DNA of 51,271 bases from Thiomicrorhabdus heinhorstiae (GCF_013391765.2 NZ_JACBGI020000015.1:1-51271), one strand, 5' to 3'. Counted from the stretch's first letter, positions 36,623 to 49,269 are shown. Notes: generated by a model not told the origin, from the letters alone. Numbers and translations: made by a program.

Positions 36623-38116
36623 ATGAGAAGTCGAAGCGCGGCGCAAATATCGCTAATCGTATTACAACTTAGTCTGGGAATGATCCTGTTACTGATTTTC
36701 CTGGCACCCAGCTCATCCGTTGCCAACTTACCAGCGGACAAGGTTGCGCTCCCCCTGCCTCCAGCCAAAATCGCCAGTAATCAAATCGATTCGCCACCAA
36801 TCGAAAGCGACAATATCGATAATCAATTGGAACAAGCGCTCATTCCTGTCCCGGCCGCAGAAAAACCTGAAGCCGTGTTACATCAACACGAAGAGCCGAT
36901 GCAAGCAATGAGCGACCAACCGAAAGTTGACGCTATTGAGACTGTTGAAACGCCGCAAGAACCTGCCGAAGCCAGCTATTATCCTGTCGAAATTGACGAA
37001 CAACACCCGCAATGGAATAAGTTCACCGTCAAAATCGACAAAAACGACTCTCTGAGCCTGATTCTTGATCGCCTGCACGTTTCTCCGGAAACCGTTTACA
37101 CCATCAGCAAGCTGCGAAACGGCCGTAACCTGACCAACCTTCGCTACGGAAGCGAAATCACGGTATGGATTGATCAGCAGGATCAACTGCAGCGTATTTT
37201 GTACCCTGCAAGCGTAAACACGCATTACGAACTTTCGAAAGACGACACCGGCTTCAAAATTCTTAAAGAAGTCAAAAAACCGGAAATTCGTCACACAACC
37301 GTCTACGGCGTCATTCAGAACTCTTTCTTTGTTGCCGCTAAACGTGCCGGTTTGAGCGCGCGTAACACCATGAATCTGGCGGACATTTTCGCCTGGGAAA
37401 TCGACTTTGAACGTGAAATTCGCAAAGGCGACACCTTCAAAGTGGTTTACGAAAGCAAATACATCGACGGTAAATACATTGGTGAAGGCGAGATCCTAGC
37501 CGCAGAATTCAATACCAATAACGGAAAAGACAAGCATCGCGCCTTTGCGTTCATCCAAGACGGAGAACTTGAAGGTTACTACGACGAAAAAGGCAACAGC
37601 CTGAGAGCCGAGTTCCTGCGTAGCCCTGTCGACACCGTACGCATCACTTCAAAATTTACTCCACGACGCTACCACCCGATTTTGAAAAAATGGCGTTCGC
37701 ATCGCGGCGTTGACTACGGCGGTCCAATCGGTACACCTGTCCGAGCAACGGCTGACGGTAAGATTGTCTTCCGCGGCTGGGGACACGGCTACGGACGTTA
37801 CATTAAAATTCAACATGCCAACCAGCGCATGACCGTATATGGCCATTTCTCAAAATTTGGCAAATATAAAAAAGGCAGCTATGTCAAACAGGGGCAAATC
37901 ATCGGTTATATCGGCCAGTCAGGCTTGGCTACAGGCCCTCACCTGCACTACGAATTCCGAATCAAAGGCGAACATGTTGACCCGCTGAAAGTGAAAACCA
38001 TCAGTGCCGGACCGATTGCGTCAAAATACCGTAAAGGCTTCTTGAAGCAAGCCAACCTTCTCATGGCTCAGCTGGATAGTGCCAATCTGGTTAAAGTTGC
38101 GCGGAGCAGTAATTAA
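36623..38116 (+). CDS. M23 family murein metallopeptidase (MepM-like)
   Basis: About 497 residues from ATG 36623 (TTG 36599 is an alternative). An N-terminal membrane segment (about 9-30) anchors it; a Pro/Glu-rich linker follows, then an OapA/LysM-like domain (about 130-185), and a C-terminal lysostaphin-type M23 domain with zinc ligands His360, Asp364 and His442 of the HLH motif (440-442). It should cut peptide cross-links in peptidoglycan. anmK begins 2 nt after its stop, coupling wall cleavage to recycling of anhydro-MurNAc. Confidence 0.93.
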   Translation: MRSRSAAQISLIVLQLSLGMILLLIFLAPSSSVANLPADKVALPLPPAKIASNQIDSPPIESDNIDNQLEQALIPVPAAEKPEAVLHQHEEPMQAMSDQPKVDAIETVETPQEPAEASYYPVEIDEQHPQWNKFTVKIDKNDSLSLILDRLHVSPETVYTISKLRNGRNLTNLRYGSEITVWIDQQDQLQRILYPASVNTHYELSKDDTGFKILKEVKKPEIRHTTVYGVIQNSFFVAAKRAGLSARNTMNLADIFAWEIDFEREIRKGDTFKVVYESKYIDGKYIGEGEILAAEFNTNNGKDKHRAFAFIQDGELEGYYDEKGNSLRAEFLRSPVDTVRITSKFTPRRYHPILKKWRSHRGVDYGGPIGTPVRATADGKIVFRGWGHGYGRYIKIQHANQRMTVYGHFSKFGKYKKGSYVKQGQIIGYIGQSGLATGPHLHYEFRIKGEHVDPLKVKTISAGPIASKYRKGFLKQANLLMAQLDSANLVKVARSSN

Positions 38117-38118
38117 AA

Positions 38119-39228
38119 GTGTCGTCACTCTATATCGGCTTAATGTCCGGTACCAGCGCCGACGGCATTGATGTCGCTCTTGTCGAAATCTCTTCCAGCA
38201 CTTTCAGACTCCGCCATTTCCTTACCTATCCTATACAGCCATCATTAAAACAGCGTCTTCTTAAGCTTAATATTGATCAGGAAGTCGAGCTTAAAGAATT
38301 GTGCTCTCTACAGAACGAACTCGGTCAAATGTTCGCTGCAGCGAGCTTGGCCTTGCTGGAGGAATCCTCGGTAGAAGCACAGCAAATTACTGCGATCGGC
38401 AGTCATGGTCAGACTCTCTATCACGCCCCTGAAGTTCAGATGAGTCTGCAAATCGGCCACCCGGCAATTATCGCCAAACAAACCGGCATTCAAACAGCAG
38501 CAGATTTTCGGATAGACGATTTGGCTGTTGGGGGACAAGGAGCGCCCTTTGCTCCCGCTTTTCACCAAAGGCTTTTTCAAACGGACGAAACCGTACTGGC
38601 AGTCAATATAGGCGGTATTGCCAACATCAGTGTCATTCCCGGAAAAACAAATTCGACTTCGCCTTTATCCGGCTTTGATACCGGACCGGGAAACTGCTTA
38701 ATCGATGAAGTTTGTCTGCAGAAATTCAATCAAGAATACGACCGAAACGGTCAATTGGCCTCACAGGGCAACGTTCATTCAGCGCTGCTACAAAGCCTTA
38801 TTTCCGACCCTTATTTCCTAAAACCGGCACCCAAAAGCAGTGGCCGTGATTACTTTAACCTCAGCTGGCTAAATTCCTGCCTGCAGGCTTTCCCTAACCT
38901 CGACGATCTTGATTTGCTGGCAACCGTCACCGAATTAACCGCTGTCAGCATCGCCAATGAGGTCAATAAAATCCAGACTGATTATTCAGCGCCTCTATGG
39001 GTTTGCGGAGGCGGCGCCTACAATCCCTATTTAATGGGACGCTTGCAAAACCATCTCCCACAAGCCAGGGTAATCAGCAGTCGTGAAGCCGGCATCGAAC
39101 CGGATGCAGTAGAAGCGGTATTATTTGCCTGGCTGGCTTACCAGCGCATCCACAATTTAACCGTTCCTCTTAAAGACGTGACCGGCGCCGAACGAGATGT
39201 TATCCTCGGCGGCATCTGGCAGCCCTGA
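38119..39228 (+). CDS. anmK: Anhydro-N-acetylmuramic acid kinase
   Basis: A 369-residue kinase that phosphorylates and opens 1,6-anhydro-MurNAc from recycled peptidoglycan. It has the N-terminal GLMSGTSADGIDVAL and the ASKHA-type phosphate loops (NIGGIAN, GFDTGPGNCLID, CGGGAYN). The start is GTG 38119, only two bases after the M23 peptidase stop, so they are surely one operon. The terminator at 39257-39285 is shared with convergent gltA. Confidence 0.97.
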   Translation: MSSLYIGLMSGTSADGIDVALVEISSSTFRLRHFLTYPIQPSLKQRLLKLNIDQEVELKELCSLQNELGQMFAAASLALLEESSVEAQQITAIGSHGQTLYHAPEVQMSLQIGHPAIIAKQTGIQTAADFRIDDLAVGGQGAPFAPAFHQRLFQTDETVLAVNIGGIANISVIPGKTNSTSPLSGFDTGPGNCLIDEVCLQKFNQEYDRNGQLASQGNVHSALLQSLISDPYFLKPAPKSSGRDYFNLSWLNSCLQAFPNLDDLDLLATVTELTAVSIANEVNKIQTDYSAPLWVCGGGAYNPYLMGRLQNHLPQARVISSREAGIEPDAVEAVLFAWLAYQRIHNLTVPLKDVTGAERDVILGGIWQP

Positions 39229-39256
39229 ATGAGTTTAACAACTAAATCCTAAAAGT

Positions 39257-39285
39257 AAAAAACCGGCATTAAGCCGGTTTTTTTT
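39257..39285. terminator. Bidirectional terminator between anmK and gltA
   Basis: AACCGGC (39261-39267) pairs with GCCGGTT (39273-39279), with an A-run before and eight T after, so it can end both convergent transcripts. Confidence 0.88.
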
Positions 39286-39300
39286 GATTCCGATTACCTC

Positions 39301-40452
39301 TTAACCGCGCTGATCGACAGGCAGGTAACAGGCAGATCCTTTTCCTTTGTAGACCTGAGTCGGACGGAAAATTTTGTTGTTCTGTAACTGTTCGCGCCAG
39401 TGAGCCATCCATCCGGCAGAACGGGCAACCGCGAAGATCGGTGTAAACAAGCCTGGATCGAAGCCCATTTCTTTATACAAAATACCCGAGTAGAAATCGA
39501 CATTTGGGTAAACCCCTTTATGCCCAAGAAGCTCTTCACAGACTTTTTCGACTTCCAGAGCGGTCTCGAAAGAGACACTCAGCTTATCCGACTTGTCTTT
39601 CAACAGATTGACCGACAGTTTTTGCAAAATATTGGCGCGCGGATCCTTGGTTTTATATTCGCGGTGCCCCATTCCCCAGATCACCTTCTTGCTGGCCAAA
39701 CGCTCTTCAATATATGGCCTGGCACGATCCGGCGTACCAATATCATCCAGCATCTCAATAACTTTCTGGTTGGCACCGCCATGCAAAGGGCCGGATAGAG
39801 ATGCAATCGCGGAAGAGATAACCGAACAAGGATTTGCCAAAGTCGAGCCGGTCACCATCGTTGTAAAGGTGGAAGCATTAATAGTGTGTTCAGCGTGCAG
39901 AATCAGAATTGCATCCAGTAGTCGCGCCCAATCCTTATCCGGTTCCTCTCCCGTCACCATATACAAGAAATTTTCCGCATAGGTCAAATCCTTGCGTGGT
40001 TCAATTGGGTCGTAACCGTTGCGCATATGCTCCCACATCGCGACCAGAGTCCCCATGTGCGCGATGATCTTCACGGTTACATCGTTGATATAATCCTGAT
40101 TTTCCGTACCACCTTTCATATACTCGGTACTTGGGTAGAAGCTTGCCAAACTGGCAACCACCACCTGCAACATGTGCATCGGATGGGTTGTCGGCGGCAA
40201 GTTTTTCATAATTTCGCGGATATTGTATTTAACACGGCGATTCTCACGCAATTTACGATCAAAATTCGCTAGTTCTTCCGATGTCGGCAATTCACCGAAC
40301 AATAACAGTAGAGTTGTCTCTTCGAATGAAGAATATTCAGCCAGTTCCTGTATGTCGTAACCTCGATAGGTTAAAACCCCTTTAATACCGTCAATATAAG
40401 AAATTTGCGATTCCGTGGCCGGAACCCCCGCTAAACCTGGAACATACTGCAT
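39301..40452 (-). CDS. gltA: Citrate synthase
   Basis: A 383-residue type I citrate synthase that condenses acetyl-CoA with oxaloacetate. Catalytic His189 (HAEHT), His224 (GPLHGGAN) and the Asp in NVDFYSG are present. It is the short form of about 380 residues, closer to the 2-methylcitrate/cyanobacterial-type group than to the 427-residue allosteric E. coli GltA; a methylcitrate synthase role is not excluded, but no prpB or prpD is near. It sits between anmK and erpA, which are neighbours in other gammaproteobacteria. Confidence 0.9.
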   Translation of the reverse strand: MQYVPGLAGVPATESQISYIDGIKGVLTYRGYDIQELAEYSSFEETTLLLLFGELPTSEELANFDRKLRENRRVKYNIREIMKNLPPTTHPMHMLQVVVASLASFYPSTEYMKGGTENQDYINDVTVKIIAHMGTLVAMWEHMRNGYDPIEPRKDLTYAENFLYMVTGEEPDKDWARLLDAILILHAEHTINASTFTTMVTGSTLANPCSVISSAIASLSGPLHGGANQKVIEMLDDIGTPDRARPYIEERLASKKVIWGMGHREYKTKDPRANILQKLSVNLLKDKSDKLSVSFETALEVEKVCEELLGHKGVYPNVDFYSGILYKEMGFDPGLFTPIFAVARSAGWMAHWREQLQNNKIFRPTQVYKGKGSACYLPVDQRG

Positions 40453-40494
40453 ATAGAAACTCTTACCGTTTAATTAATGAAAAATAAAACTGGA

Positions 40495-40836
40495 TTACAC
40501 GCTAAAGGACGATCCGCAACCGCAGGTAGTGGTCGCATTCGGATTTTCAATAACGAAACGCGCTCCCTGAAGATCTTCCAAATAGTCGATTTTAGCGCCG
40601 ACCAGATATTGAAAGCTCATAGGATCAACCAATAGAGTTACACCGTCTTTTTCCACTACGGTGTCGTCACCCGCTTGTGCTTCGTCAAAGGTAAAACCGT
40701 AAGAGAAACCTGAACAACCGCCGCCCGTGATATAGACGCGTAGTTTCAGGTTAGGGTTCTGTTCATCTTCAATTAGCCCGCTTACCTTAGCTGCTGCTGC
40801 CTCGGTAAAATTAAGTGGAGTTGGAATATCAGACAT
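40495..40836 (-). CDS. erpA: Iron-sulfur cluster insertion protein ErpA
   Basis: A 113-residue A-type carrier that delivers Fe-S clusters to apoproteins such as IspG and IspH. The three cluster-binding cysteines are in GGGCSGF and the C-terminal [15 protein letters not shown] lies before the ATG, and TATAAT on the minus strand at 40902-40907 is a likely -10 box. It is 43 nt before gltA on the same strand. Confidence 0.96.
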   Translation of the reverse strand: MSDIPTPLNFTEAAAAKVSGLIEDEQNPNLKLRVYITGGGCSGFSYGFTFDEAQAGDDTVVEKDGVTLLVDPMSFQYLVGAKIDYLEDLQGARFVIENPNATTTCGCGSSFSV

Positions 40837-40933
40837 ATCCGTTTCCTTTTATTTATTTTAAATAGCCGCTTCAAACAAAAAGCGTTTAAATCGGCTCTTT
40901 CATTATAACAAAACCGCTTTTAAACTGACCGTT

Positions 40934-41977
40934 TTATGGCATGAGCGCAACTTGCGTCAAACCGGCATCTTCTTCCAGGTCGAACATCAAATTCATGTTC
41001 TGCACCGCTTGCCCGGCGGCACCTTTTACCAGATTATCAATGACCGAGGTCACCACAACGACATCGCCACCTTCAGGGCGGTAGACAGCCATCCGGCACA
41101 TATTCGAGCCTTTCACCATTCGGGTATCCGGTAGTGAGTTTGCCGGCATCACGTCAACAAAACACTCCTGAGCATAGGTCTCTTCGTACAGTTTTTGCAG
41201 GTCTTCCTGAGAAATATTGCTTTTCAATTTACCGTAGAGCGTCGCCTCGATACCCCGAATCATCGGCAACAAATGCGGTACAAAAGTCAGATTAACCTGG
41301 GCATCAGCCATAATTTCCAATCCCTGACGAATTTCCGGCAGGTGACGATGACCGCTGATGCCGTAAGCTTTAAAGCCTTCGCTGGTTTCCGCCGCAAGAG
41401 AACCTACTTTCGCGCCGCGTCCAGCACCACTGATACCCGACTTGGCGTCGGCGATCAGGTGATCGATATCGACCAGACCTTCCTTCAACAAAGGATAAAA
41501 ACCAAGCTGCACCGCCGTTGGATAACAGCCGGGGTTGGCAATCACTCTGGCACCACGAATTTTCTCGCGATTCAATTCAGGAAGACCGTAGACCACCTCA
41601 TCCATAATTTCCGGACAGGCGTGCGGCATGCCGTACCACGACTCCCATACATCCATATCCTCGATACGGAAGTCGGCTGCCAAATCGATTACCTTGACAC
41701 CTGCTTCAATCAATTCCGGCGTCATATTCATCGCCACCCCATGCGGCGTTGCAAAAAAGACCACATCGCATTTCGATAAAACGTCCAGTTTCGGTTCACT
41801 AAAAGCAAGATCATAAATACCGCGCAGGTTCGGAAACATATCTGCTACCGCCAAACCAGCTTCACTTCGCGAGGTGATTGCCTTGACCTCGACAGCTGGA
41901 TGGTTTGCTAAAAGACGCAGTAATTCGACCCCGGTGTAACCGGTTCCGCCAACAATCCCGACTTGAATCCGTTTCAT
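40934..41977 (-). CDS. argC: N-acetyl-gamma-glutamyl-phosphate reductase
   Basis: A 347-residue ArgC, the third step of arginine synthesis, reducing N-acetylglutamyl phosphate with NADPH. The N-terminal Rossmann motif [16 protein letters not shown] and the catalytic Cys in ANPGCYPTA are intact, with the HRHLPEI histidine downstream. No other arg gene is in the window. It lies upstream of erpA on the same strand. Confidence 0.97.
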   Translation of the reverse strand: MKRIQVGIVGGTGYTGVELLRLLANHPAVEVKAITSRSEAGLAVADMFPNLRGIYDLAFSEPKLDVLSKCDVVFFATPHGVAMNMTPELIEAGVKVIDLAADFRIEDMDVWESWYGMPHACPEIMDEVVYGLPELNREKIRGARVIANPGCYPTAVQLGFYPLLKEGLVDIDHLIADAKSGISGAGRGAKVGSLAAETSEGFKAYGISGHRHLPEIRQGLEIMADAQVNLTFVPHLLPMIRGIEATLYGKLKSNISQEDLQKLYEETYAQECFVDVMPANSLPDTRMVKGSNMCRMAVYRPEGGDVVVVTSVIDNLVKGAAGQAVQNMNLMFDLEEDAGLTQVALMP

Positions 41978-42166
41978 TTATGATCTCTTTTAATTATTTA
42001 ATGAGGTATGAAAATTCTATTGTAATATGAGCTTCGAATTAAAGGAAATTTTCCCCGACAAAAGTCTTTTCCCCAGATTGTAGGCGACAAAAACAACCCT
42101 GCTTGAAATAAAATTCGTTATAGCAGGTCTGTTATAGTGACTCTAGGCTACATTGGAGAAACGACC

Positions 42167-43063
42167 ATGATCCCCAGCTCAAAAATCACCCCAGAATCGA
42201 TTTTTCTCAACCGCAGACGCTTTATTCAAGGCATGGCCGGTGTCGGCTTGATGTCGACACCCTTGATCGGCCACGCCCTGCAATTTAAAAGCAACCCCGA
42301 ATACAAGCCTGCTTTGGAACTAACCGACCCGGAACACGCTTTGCACTACAACAACTTTTACGAGCTCGGAACCGCTAAATCCGATCCTTTTCAGAATGCC
42401 GAGGCCTTGCACACCGACGACTGGAAAGTTGTCGTCGAAGGCGAATGCACCAAACCGCAGACATTCGATATGGACGACCTGCTGAGGATCGATCAGGAAG
42501 AACGTATCTACCGTTTCCGTTGTGTCGAAGGCTGGTCGATGGTCGTACCGTGGATCGGTTTTCCCTTGAGCAAACTTCTGGAAAAAGTGCAACCGACATC
42601 CAAGGCACACTATGTCGAGTTCGTCAGTGTACTGGACCGTAAAAACCTTCCCGGACAAAGATTCAACCTGTTGGATTGGCCGTACAAGGAAGGACTGAGA
42701 ATGGACGAAGCCATGCACCCCCTGACTTTAATGGCAACCGGTCTTTACGGCAAGGAGTTGGCCAACCAGAACGGCGCGCCGATTCGCTTGATTGTTCCTT
42801 GGAAATACGGCTTCAAAAGCAGCAAATCGATCGTTAAAATCCGTTTGCTTGAAAAACAACCTATCTCCACCTGGATGGAAGCGGCACCGCGTGAATACGG
42901 TTTCTACTCGAACGTTAACCCGAATGTCTCACACCCGCGCTGGTCGCAGGCCAAAGAGCGCCCTTTAGGTTCATTTCTCAAGCAGAAAACCCTGATGTTC
43001 AACGGCTACGCCGAAGAAGTCGCCCATCTTTATAAAGGTATGGATTTAAAAAAATACTTTTAA
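42167..43063 (+). CDS. msrP: Protein-methionine-sulfoxide reductase catalytic subunit MsrP
   Basis: A 298-residue periplasmic molybdopterin enzyme that repairs oxidised methionines in envelope proteins. A Tat signal with Arg16-Arg17-Arg18-Phe is followed by a hydrophobic region. The molybdenum-ligating Cys119 lies in FRCVEGWSM. ATG 42167 is chosen because GGAGAA lies 6 nt upstream; a GTG at 42137 has no support. msrQ follows 18 nt after it. Confidence 0.96.
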   Translation: MIPSSKITPESIFLNRRRFIQGMAGVGLMSTPLIGHALQFKSNPEYKPALELTDPEHALHYNNFYELGTAKSDPFQNAEALHTDDWKVVVEGECTKPQTFDMDDLLRIDQEERIYRFRCVEGWSMVVPWIGFPLSKLLEKVQPTSKAHYVEFVSVLDRKNLPGQRFNLLDWPYKEGLRMDEAMHPLTLMATGLYGKELANQNGAPIRLIVPWKYGFKSSKSIVKIRLLEKQPISTWMEAAPREYGFYSNVNPNVSHPRWSQAKERPLGSFLKQKTLMFNGYAEEVAHLYKGMDLKKYF

Positions 43064-43081
43064 AGAACCGAAGGATTTCTC

Positions 43082-43669
43082 ATGTCCCAAGCGCTTAAAA
43101 TCACTCTTCTCAGCCTGATCTGCAGTGTACCGGCCATTTCACTTATCCACAGGCTGTTCACAGATCAACTTGGGGCCAATCCGGTCGAAACGCTTGAACA
43201 CTTCAGCGGCGACTGGACCATCTATTTCCTTCTGCTGACACTGAGCATCAGCCCCTTACAATATTACTTCCGCCCACGTTGGCCGATCCCCATGCATCTG
43301 GTTCGCCGTGTGCTCGGCCTTAGCGCCTTCGCTTACGCCCTGATTCATTTAAGCGTCTACTTTGCCTTCGACATGGGACTGTCTTTTAACGATACACTTG
43401 TCGACATTGCCGAACGGCCATTTATTTTAATCGGCATGCTGGCGTTTTTAATACTGATACCACTGGCGGTCACTTCGACTTCCGGGTGGCAAAGACGCCT
43501 GAAACGGCGCTGGAGCCAGCTTCACAAACTTATCTATCTTTTGACCTTTCTCGGAATTCTCCACTACGCATTGCTGGTCAAAGCGGATCTTTTCCAACCG
43601 TTAGCTTACCTCTCCCTGTTTGCAGCGCTTATGCTCGCACGCCAACTAAAGGGATTAAAAAGAAACTAA
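43082..43669 (+). CDS. msrQ: Heme-binding membrane subunit MsrQ
   Basis: A 195-residue inner-membrane protein with about six hydrophobic segments and conserved histidines (for example in LIHLSVY, LHKLIYL and LHYALL) that ligate heme. It passes electrons from the quinone pool or flavin reductase to MsrP. AAGGA lies before the ATG. Its last four bases overlap the convergent GST gene. Confidence 0.94.
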   Translation: MSQALKITLLSLICSVPAISLIHRLFTDQLGANPVETLEHFSGDWTIYFLLLTLSISPLQYYFRPRWPIPMHLVRRVLGLSAFAYALIHLSVYFAFDMGLSFNDTLVDIAERPFILIGMLAFLILIPLAVTSTSGWQRRLKRRWSQLHKLIYLLTFLGILHYALLVKADLFQPLAYLSLFAALMLARQLKGLKRN

Positions 43670-44373
43670 CAATCGGCCTGCCAACCTTCTGCCTTAGCGA
43701 CAAATTGATTACGAGTGGTTAAAGCCTTTTCCGACACCCATAAAGGCTTATGTCCATCTTGCCATACTGGCCGATTACGCATAACGTTGATGAAATAATC
43801 ACTCTGCAAATGCCGATCCAACCAGTTCCTGACGCCAGCATAACCACTTTCGGAAAACCACAACTTATCTACATGGGCAAATTGTCGAACAAACGGAAAT
43901 ATTGCAATATCCGCCACACTCAATTTGTCACCGACTAGAAATGACTGTTGCAACAAAACTTTTTCGATCTTTCGCAAGAAAGCTTCTCCGCCAGCTCGCA
44001 CTTGCTGCTTTTCGACCTCGTCTTGCGAATATTTATAGACATCCAGATGAGTTTTAAATTCACCGTCATTCAATTCAATCCAAGCAGCCACCTCGGCGGC
44101 AACCTGAAGATCGCTTGGAACTAAGCCCGAAGCACTCTGACGCAATGCCCACAGCAAAATATCCAAACTTTCGTCGATTACTCGACCATCAGGTAACACC
44201 AGTACCGGTACGGTTCCTTTCGGTGACGCCGTCAGCATCGACTCAGGCTTATCCCAAAACACGATCTCCCGCTGCTCCACCTGCAACCCTGCCAGATAAA
44301 TTCCCATCCGCGCCCGCATCGCATACGGACAACGACGGTAAGAATACAAAATCGGATGTGATTCAGAATTCAT
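43666..44373 (-). CDS. Glutathione S-transferase family protein
   Basis: A 235-residue cytosolic protein with an N-terminal thioredoxin-like GST domain (about 8-85) carrying CPYAMRARM, with Cys16 at a glutaredoxin-like active position, the cis-Pro region TVPVLVLPDG and the GSH-binding ESLDI. A helical C-terminal domain follows. The Cys-containing motif suggests a glutaredoxin/omega-like thiol transferase. Substrate unknown. Confidence 0.88.
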   Translation of the reverse strand: MNSESHPILYSYRRCPYAMRARMGIYLAGLQVEQREIVFWDKPESMLTASPKGTVPVLVLPDGRVIDESLDILLWALRQSASGLVPSDLQVAAEVAAWIELNDGEFKTHLDVYKYSQDEVEKQQVRAGGEAFLRKIEKVLLQQSFLVGDKLSVADIAIFPFVRQFAHVDKLWFSESGYAGVRNWLDRHLQSDYFINVMRNRPVWQDGHKPLWVSEKALTTRNQFVAKAEGWQADC

Positions 44374-44458
44374 ACAAAAAACCTATAAAACGGATTGAAA
44401 TAAACAACCGAAAAACAGCTATTTATTTCAATCAATTTAATACAAAACGTACATATAC

Positions 44459-44483
44459 AAAAAAGCCCGCAAACGCGGGCTTT
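44459..44483 (-). terminator. Terminator of the groESL transcript
   Basis: AAGCCCGC (44463-44470) pairs with GCGGGCTT (44475-44482), and the minus strand then reads six T. It lies 170 bases after the groL stop, after the large palindrome, and before the GST gene. Confidence 0.85.
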
Positions 44484-44531
44484 CAAGAAAAACAGACGGA
44501 ATTCATTTCCGAATTTCCAAACTAGGCGGTA

Positions 44532-44638
44532 CAAATTTAAGATGAGAGCGAGGCGAATTTAAAACCGGCGCGCAGTGTGCATATCAGCACATGAGCACCG
44601 GAATGTTCAAATTACAACGAAGCTCTCGCTTAAATTTG
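44532..44638. repeat. 107-bp imperfect palindrome downstream of groL
   Basis: The outer arms (44533-44541 with 44629-44637; 44544-44549 with 44622-44627) are nearly perfect. Inner blocks also pair: CCGG at 44565-44568 with 44598-44601 and TGTGC at 44576-44580 with GCACA at 44587-44591, leaving a 6-base apex. The whole unit can fold as one long stem. It starts 18 bases after the groL stop codon. It may be a dispersed extragenic repeat, a MITE-like relic or a structured 3' UTR; no second copy is in the window. Confidence 0.65.
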
Positions 44639-44655
44639 AACGCTCTAGACGGAAA

Positions 44656-46302
<1,647 letters not shown>

Positions 46303-46337
46303 TTAAAAAACCGATTAAACAATCTGATAAAAATTCA

Positions 46338-46628
46338 TTACGCGATGATCGCGATGATGTCATCTTCGCGCATGATCAATAGCGGCTCACCAGAGTCATC
46401 TTTGACTTCCTGGCCAGAGTACTGACCGAACATAACTTGGTCACCGACTTTAACTGTCATCGCAACGATGGCTCCCGAATCAGACGCTTTACCTGGCCCC
46501 ACTGCGACAACTTCACCCGTGTTCTGCTGCTCTTGAGCAGAACCAGGAAGAAGAATTCCGCCTGCAGACTCTTTCTTCTCCTCAACGCGGCGAATAACAA
46601 CGCGGTCTTGTAAAGGTTTAATGTTCAT
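46338..46628 (-). CDS. groS: Co-chaperonin GroES
   Basis: A 96-residue heptameric lid of the GroEL chamber. The N-terminal [11 protein letters not shown], the mobile loop around Gly-Gly-Ile-Leu-Leu-Pro and the C-terminal REDDIIAII are typical. First gene of groESL, after a leader containing the CIRCE element. Confidence 0.99.
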   Translation of the reverse strand: MNIKPLQDRVVIRRVEEKKESAGGILLPGSAQEQQNTGEVVAVGPGKASDSGAIVAMTVKVGDQVMFGQYSGQEVKDDSGEPLLIMREDDIIAIIA

Positions 46629-46760
46629 AGGTTTCTCCTAAAAGTTTCACAAATTAACAGGTTTTCAGAGTGTCAGCCGAATACTCAAATTCCACGAAAC
46701 GACTGAATTAACTACAAAAAACCGACAAATTCGATTAAAAATTTGCCGGGCTTTTCAAAA

Positions 46761-46787
46761 TTAGCACTCTTGAATCAAGAGTGCTAA
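46761..46787 (-). promoter_or_regulatory. CIRCE element, HrcA operator of groESL
   Basis: TTAGCACTC, nine bases, GAGTGCTAA: an exact match to the CIRCE consensus. It lies two bases downstream of the -10 box, so bound HrcA would block transcription; the transcript would also carry the hairpin. Confidence 0.97.
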
Positions 46788-46789
46788 CC

Positions 46790-46817
46790 ATTGTATTCAT
46801 CACCATAACGGTGTCAA
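46790..46817 (-). promoter_or_regulatory. Sigma70 promoter of groESL
   Basis: TTGACA (46812-46817) and TACAAT (46790-46795) with 16-bp spacing on the minus strand, abutting CIRCE. No sigma32 consensus was recognised, so repression by HrcA looks like the main heat control. Confidence 0.85.
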
Positions 46818-46860
46818 CTGAATATAAGGTTGAATATTTGCATTTCAAGAGTCAGGCATA

Positions 46861-46887
46861 AAAAAATCGGGACAAGCCCGATTTTTT
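46861..46887 (-). terminator. Terminator of proB
   Basis: ATCGGG/CCCGAT hairpin (arms 46861-46871 and 46877-46887 including A-T pairs), A-run and T-run on both sides, 20 bases after the proB stop. Confidence 0.85.
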
Positions 46888-46907
46888 AATTAATTTAATA
46901 AGCGTCC

Positions 46908-48032
46908 TTAGTCGGATAACACCAGATTATCGCGATGAACCAAAGATTCATCCTCGATATAGCCGAGAATGGATTCGATTTGATGGCTTGGCTTACCAAG
47001 AATTTTTTGCGCTTCCGCAGCAGCATAATTAGTCAATCCGCGGGCAACTTCTTTTCCTTGCAGGTCATAGCAAACCACCATTTCACCACGCTGAAACTGA
47101 CCCTGTAGAGATTTCACCCCGATCGGCAACAAACTCTTACCGGAATTTTTCAGCATCGCCACCGCGCCTTCATCCAAAACCAGTTTGCCTTTTGCCTGCA
47201 AATGGCCGGCCAGCCACTGCTGACGTGCGGTTAAAGGCTCCAGATCAGGTACCAGCAGCGTGCCGAATTGTTGCCCTTCAAACAGCTTGGTAAGAATATC
47301 CGGTTCACGCCCGGAAGCGATCAAAGTCGCCGTCCCTGAACGCGCCGCACGCTTGGCCGCCATGACTTTGGTATACATGCCGCCTTTACCCAAAGCACCG
47401 CCTTCCGGAGAAGCCATGGCTTCGATATCCTTGCGGCTGACTTTGGCTTCGGTGATTAATTTAGCGTTCGGATTTTCACGCGGATTATCGTCATACAAAC
47501 CTTGCTGGTCGGTCATAATCACCAGCACATCGGCGGAAATCAGATTGGCGGTCAAAGCCGCCAGAGTATCATTATCGCCGAAACGAATTTCGTCAGTTAC
47601 CACCGTGTCGTTTTCATTGATAATCGGCACTGCATTGTATTGCAGCAATGTCTGAATGGTATTACGTACATTCAGATAACGCTTACGATTGGAAAGATCG
47701 TCATGTGTCATCAGAATTTGTGCGGTACGAATATCGTACTTGGCAAACTTGGATTCATACGCCTGAATCAAGCCCATCTGACCGACCGAGGCCGCCGCCT
47801 GCAACTCATTCAGCGCCGAAGGACGACTACTCCAACCAAGACGCTTCATCCCCTCGGCAACCGAACCAGAGGAAACGATCACCACCTCGATGCCTTGCTG
47901 TTTCAAAGCAACAATCTGCTCGACCCAGTGCGACAACGCTTCACGATTCAATCCCTTACCGTCATTCGTCAGCAGCGCACTGCCGATCTTAACCACCCAA
48001 CGTCGTGTCTGTTTTAAATCCGAACGATGCAT
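46908..48032 (-). CDS. proB: Glutamate 5-kinase
   Basis: A 374-residue ProB, the first step of proline synthesis, phosphorylating glutamate. The amino acid kinase domain (about 1-260) has [10 protein letters not shown], the Ser-Ser-Gly-Ser-Val-Ala loop and NENDTV; a C-terminal PUA domain (about 280-365) follows. It starts 12 nt after obgE, so they form an operon obgE-proB, as is common in gammaproteobacteria. Confidence 0.97.
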   Translation of the reverse strand: MHRSDLKQTRRWVVKIGSALLTNDGKGLNREALSHWVEQIVALKQQGIEVVIVSSGSVAEGMKRLGWSSRPSALNELQAAASVGQMGLIQAYESKFAKYDIRTAQILMTHDDLSNRKRYLNVRNTIQTLLQYNAVPIINENDTVVTDEIRFGDNDTLAALTANLISADVLVIMTDQQGLYDDNPRENPNAKLITEAKVSRKDIEAMASPEGGALGKGGMYTKVMAAKRAARSGTATLIASGREPDILTKLFEGQQFGTLLVPDLEPLTARQQWLAGHLQAKGKLVLDEGAVAMLKNSGKSLLPIGVKSLQGQFQRGEMVVCYDLQGKEVARGLTNYAAAEAQKILGKPSHQIESILGYIEDESLVHRDNLVLSD

Positions 48033-48044
48033 TTACTACCACAC

Positions 48045-49169
<1,125 letters not shown>

Positions 49170-49242
49170 TTAACAGAGGCCTGAAAACGTCGAATCAAAA
49201 GTCGGTGTGATAAAACCGCTCCAAACCATTTTCTTTACATAC

Positions 49243-49269
49243 AAAAACGCCCCGACAAAGCGGGGCGTT
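49243..49269 (-). terminator. Terminator of rplU-rpmA
   Basis: A 9-bp perfect stem (49246-49254 with 49261-49269), with five T on the minus strand. It separates rpmA from obgE, so obgE-proB needs its own promoter or read-through. Confidence 0.88.
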
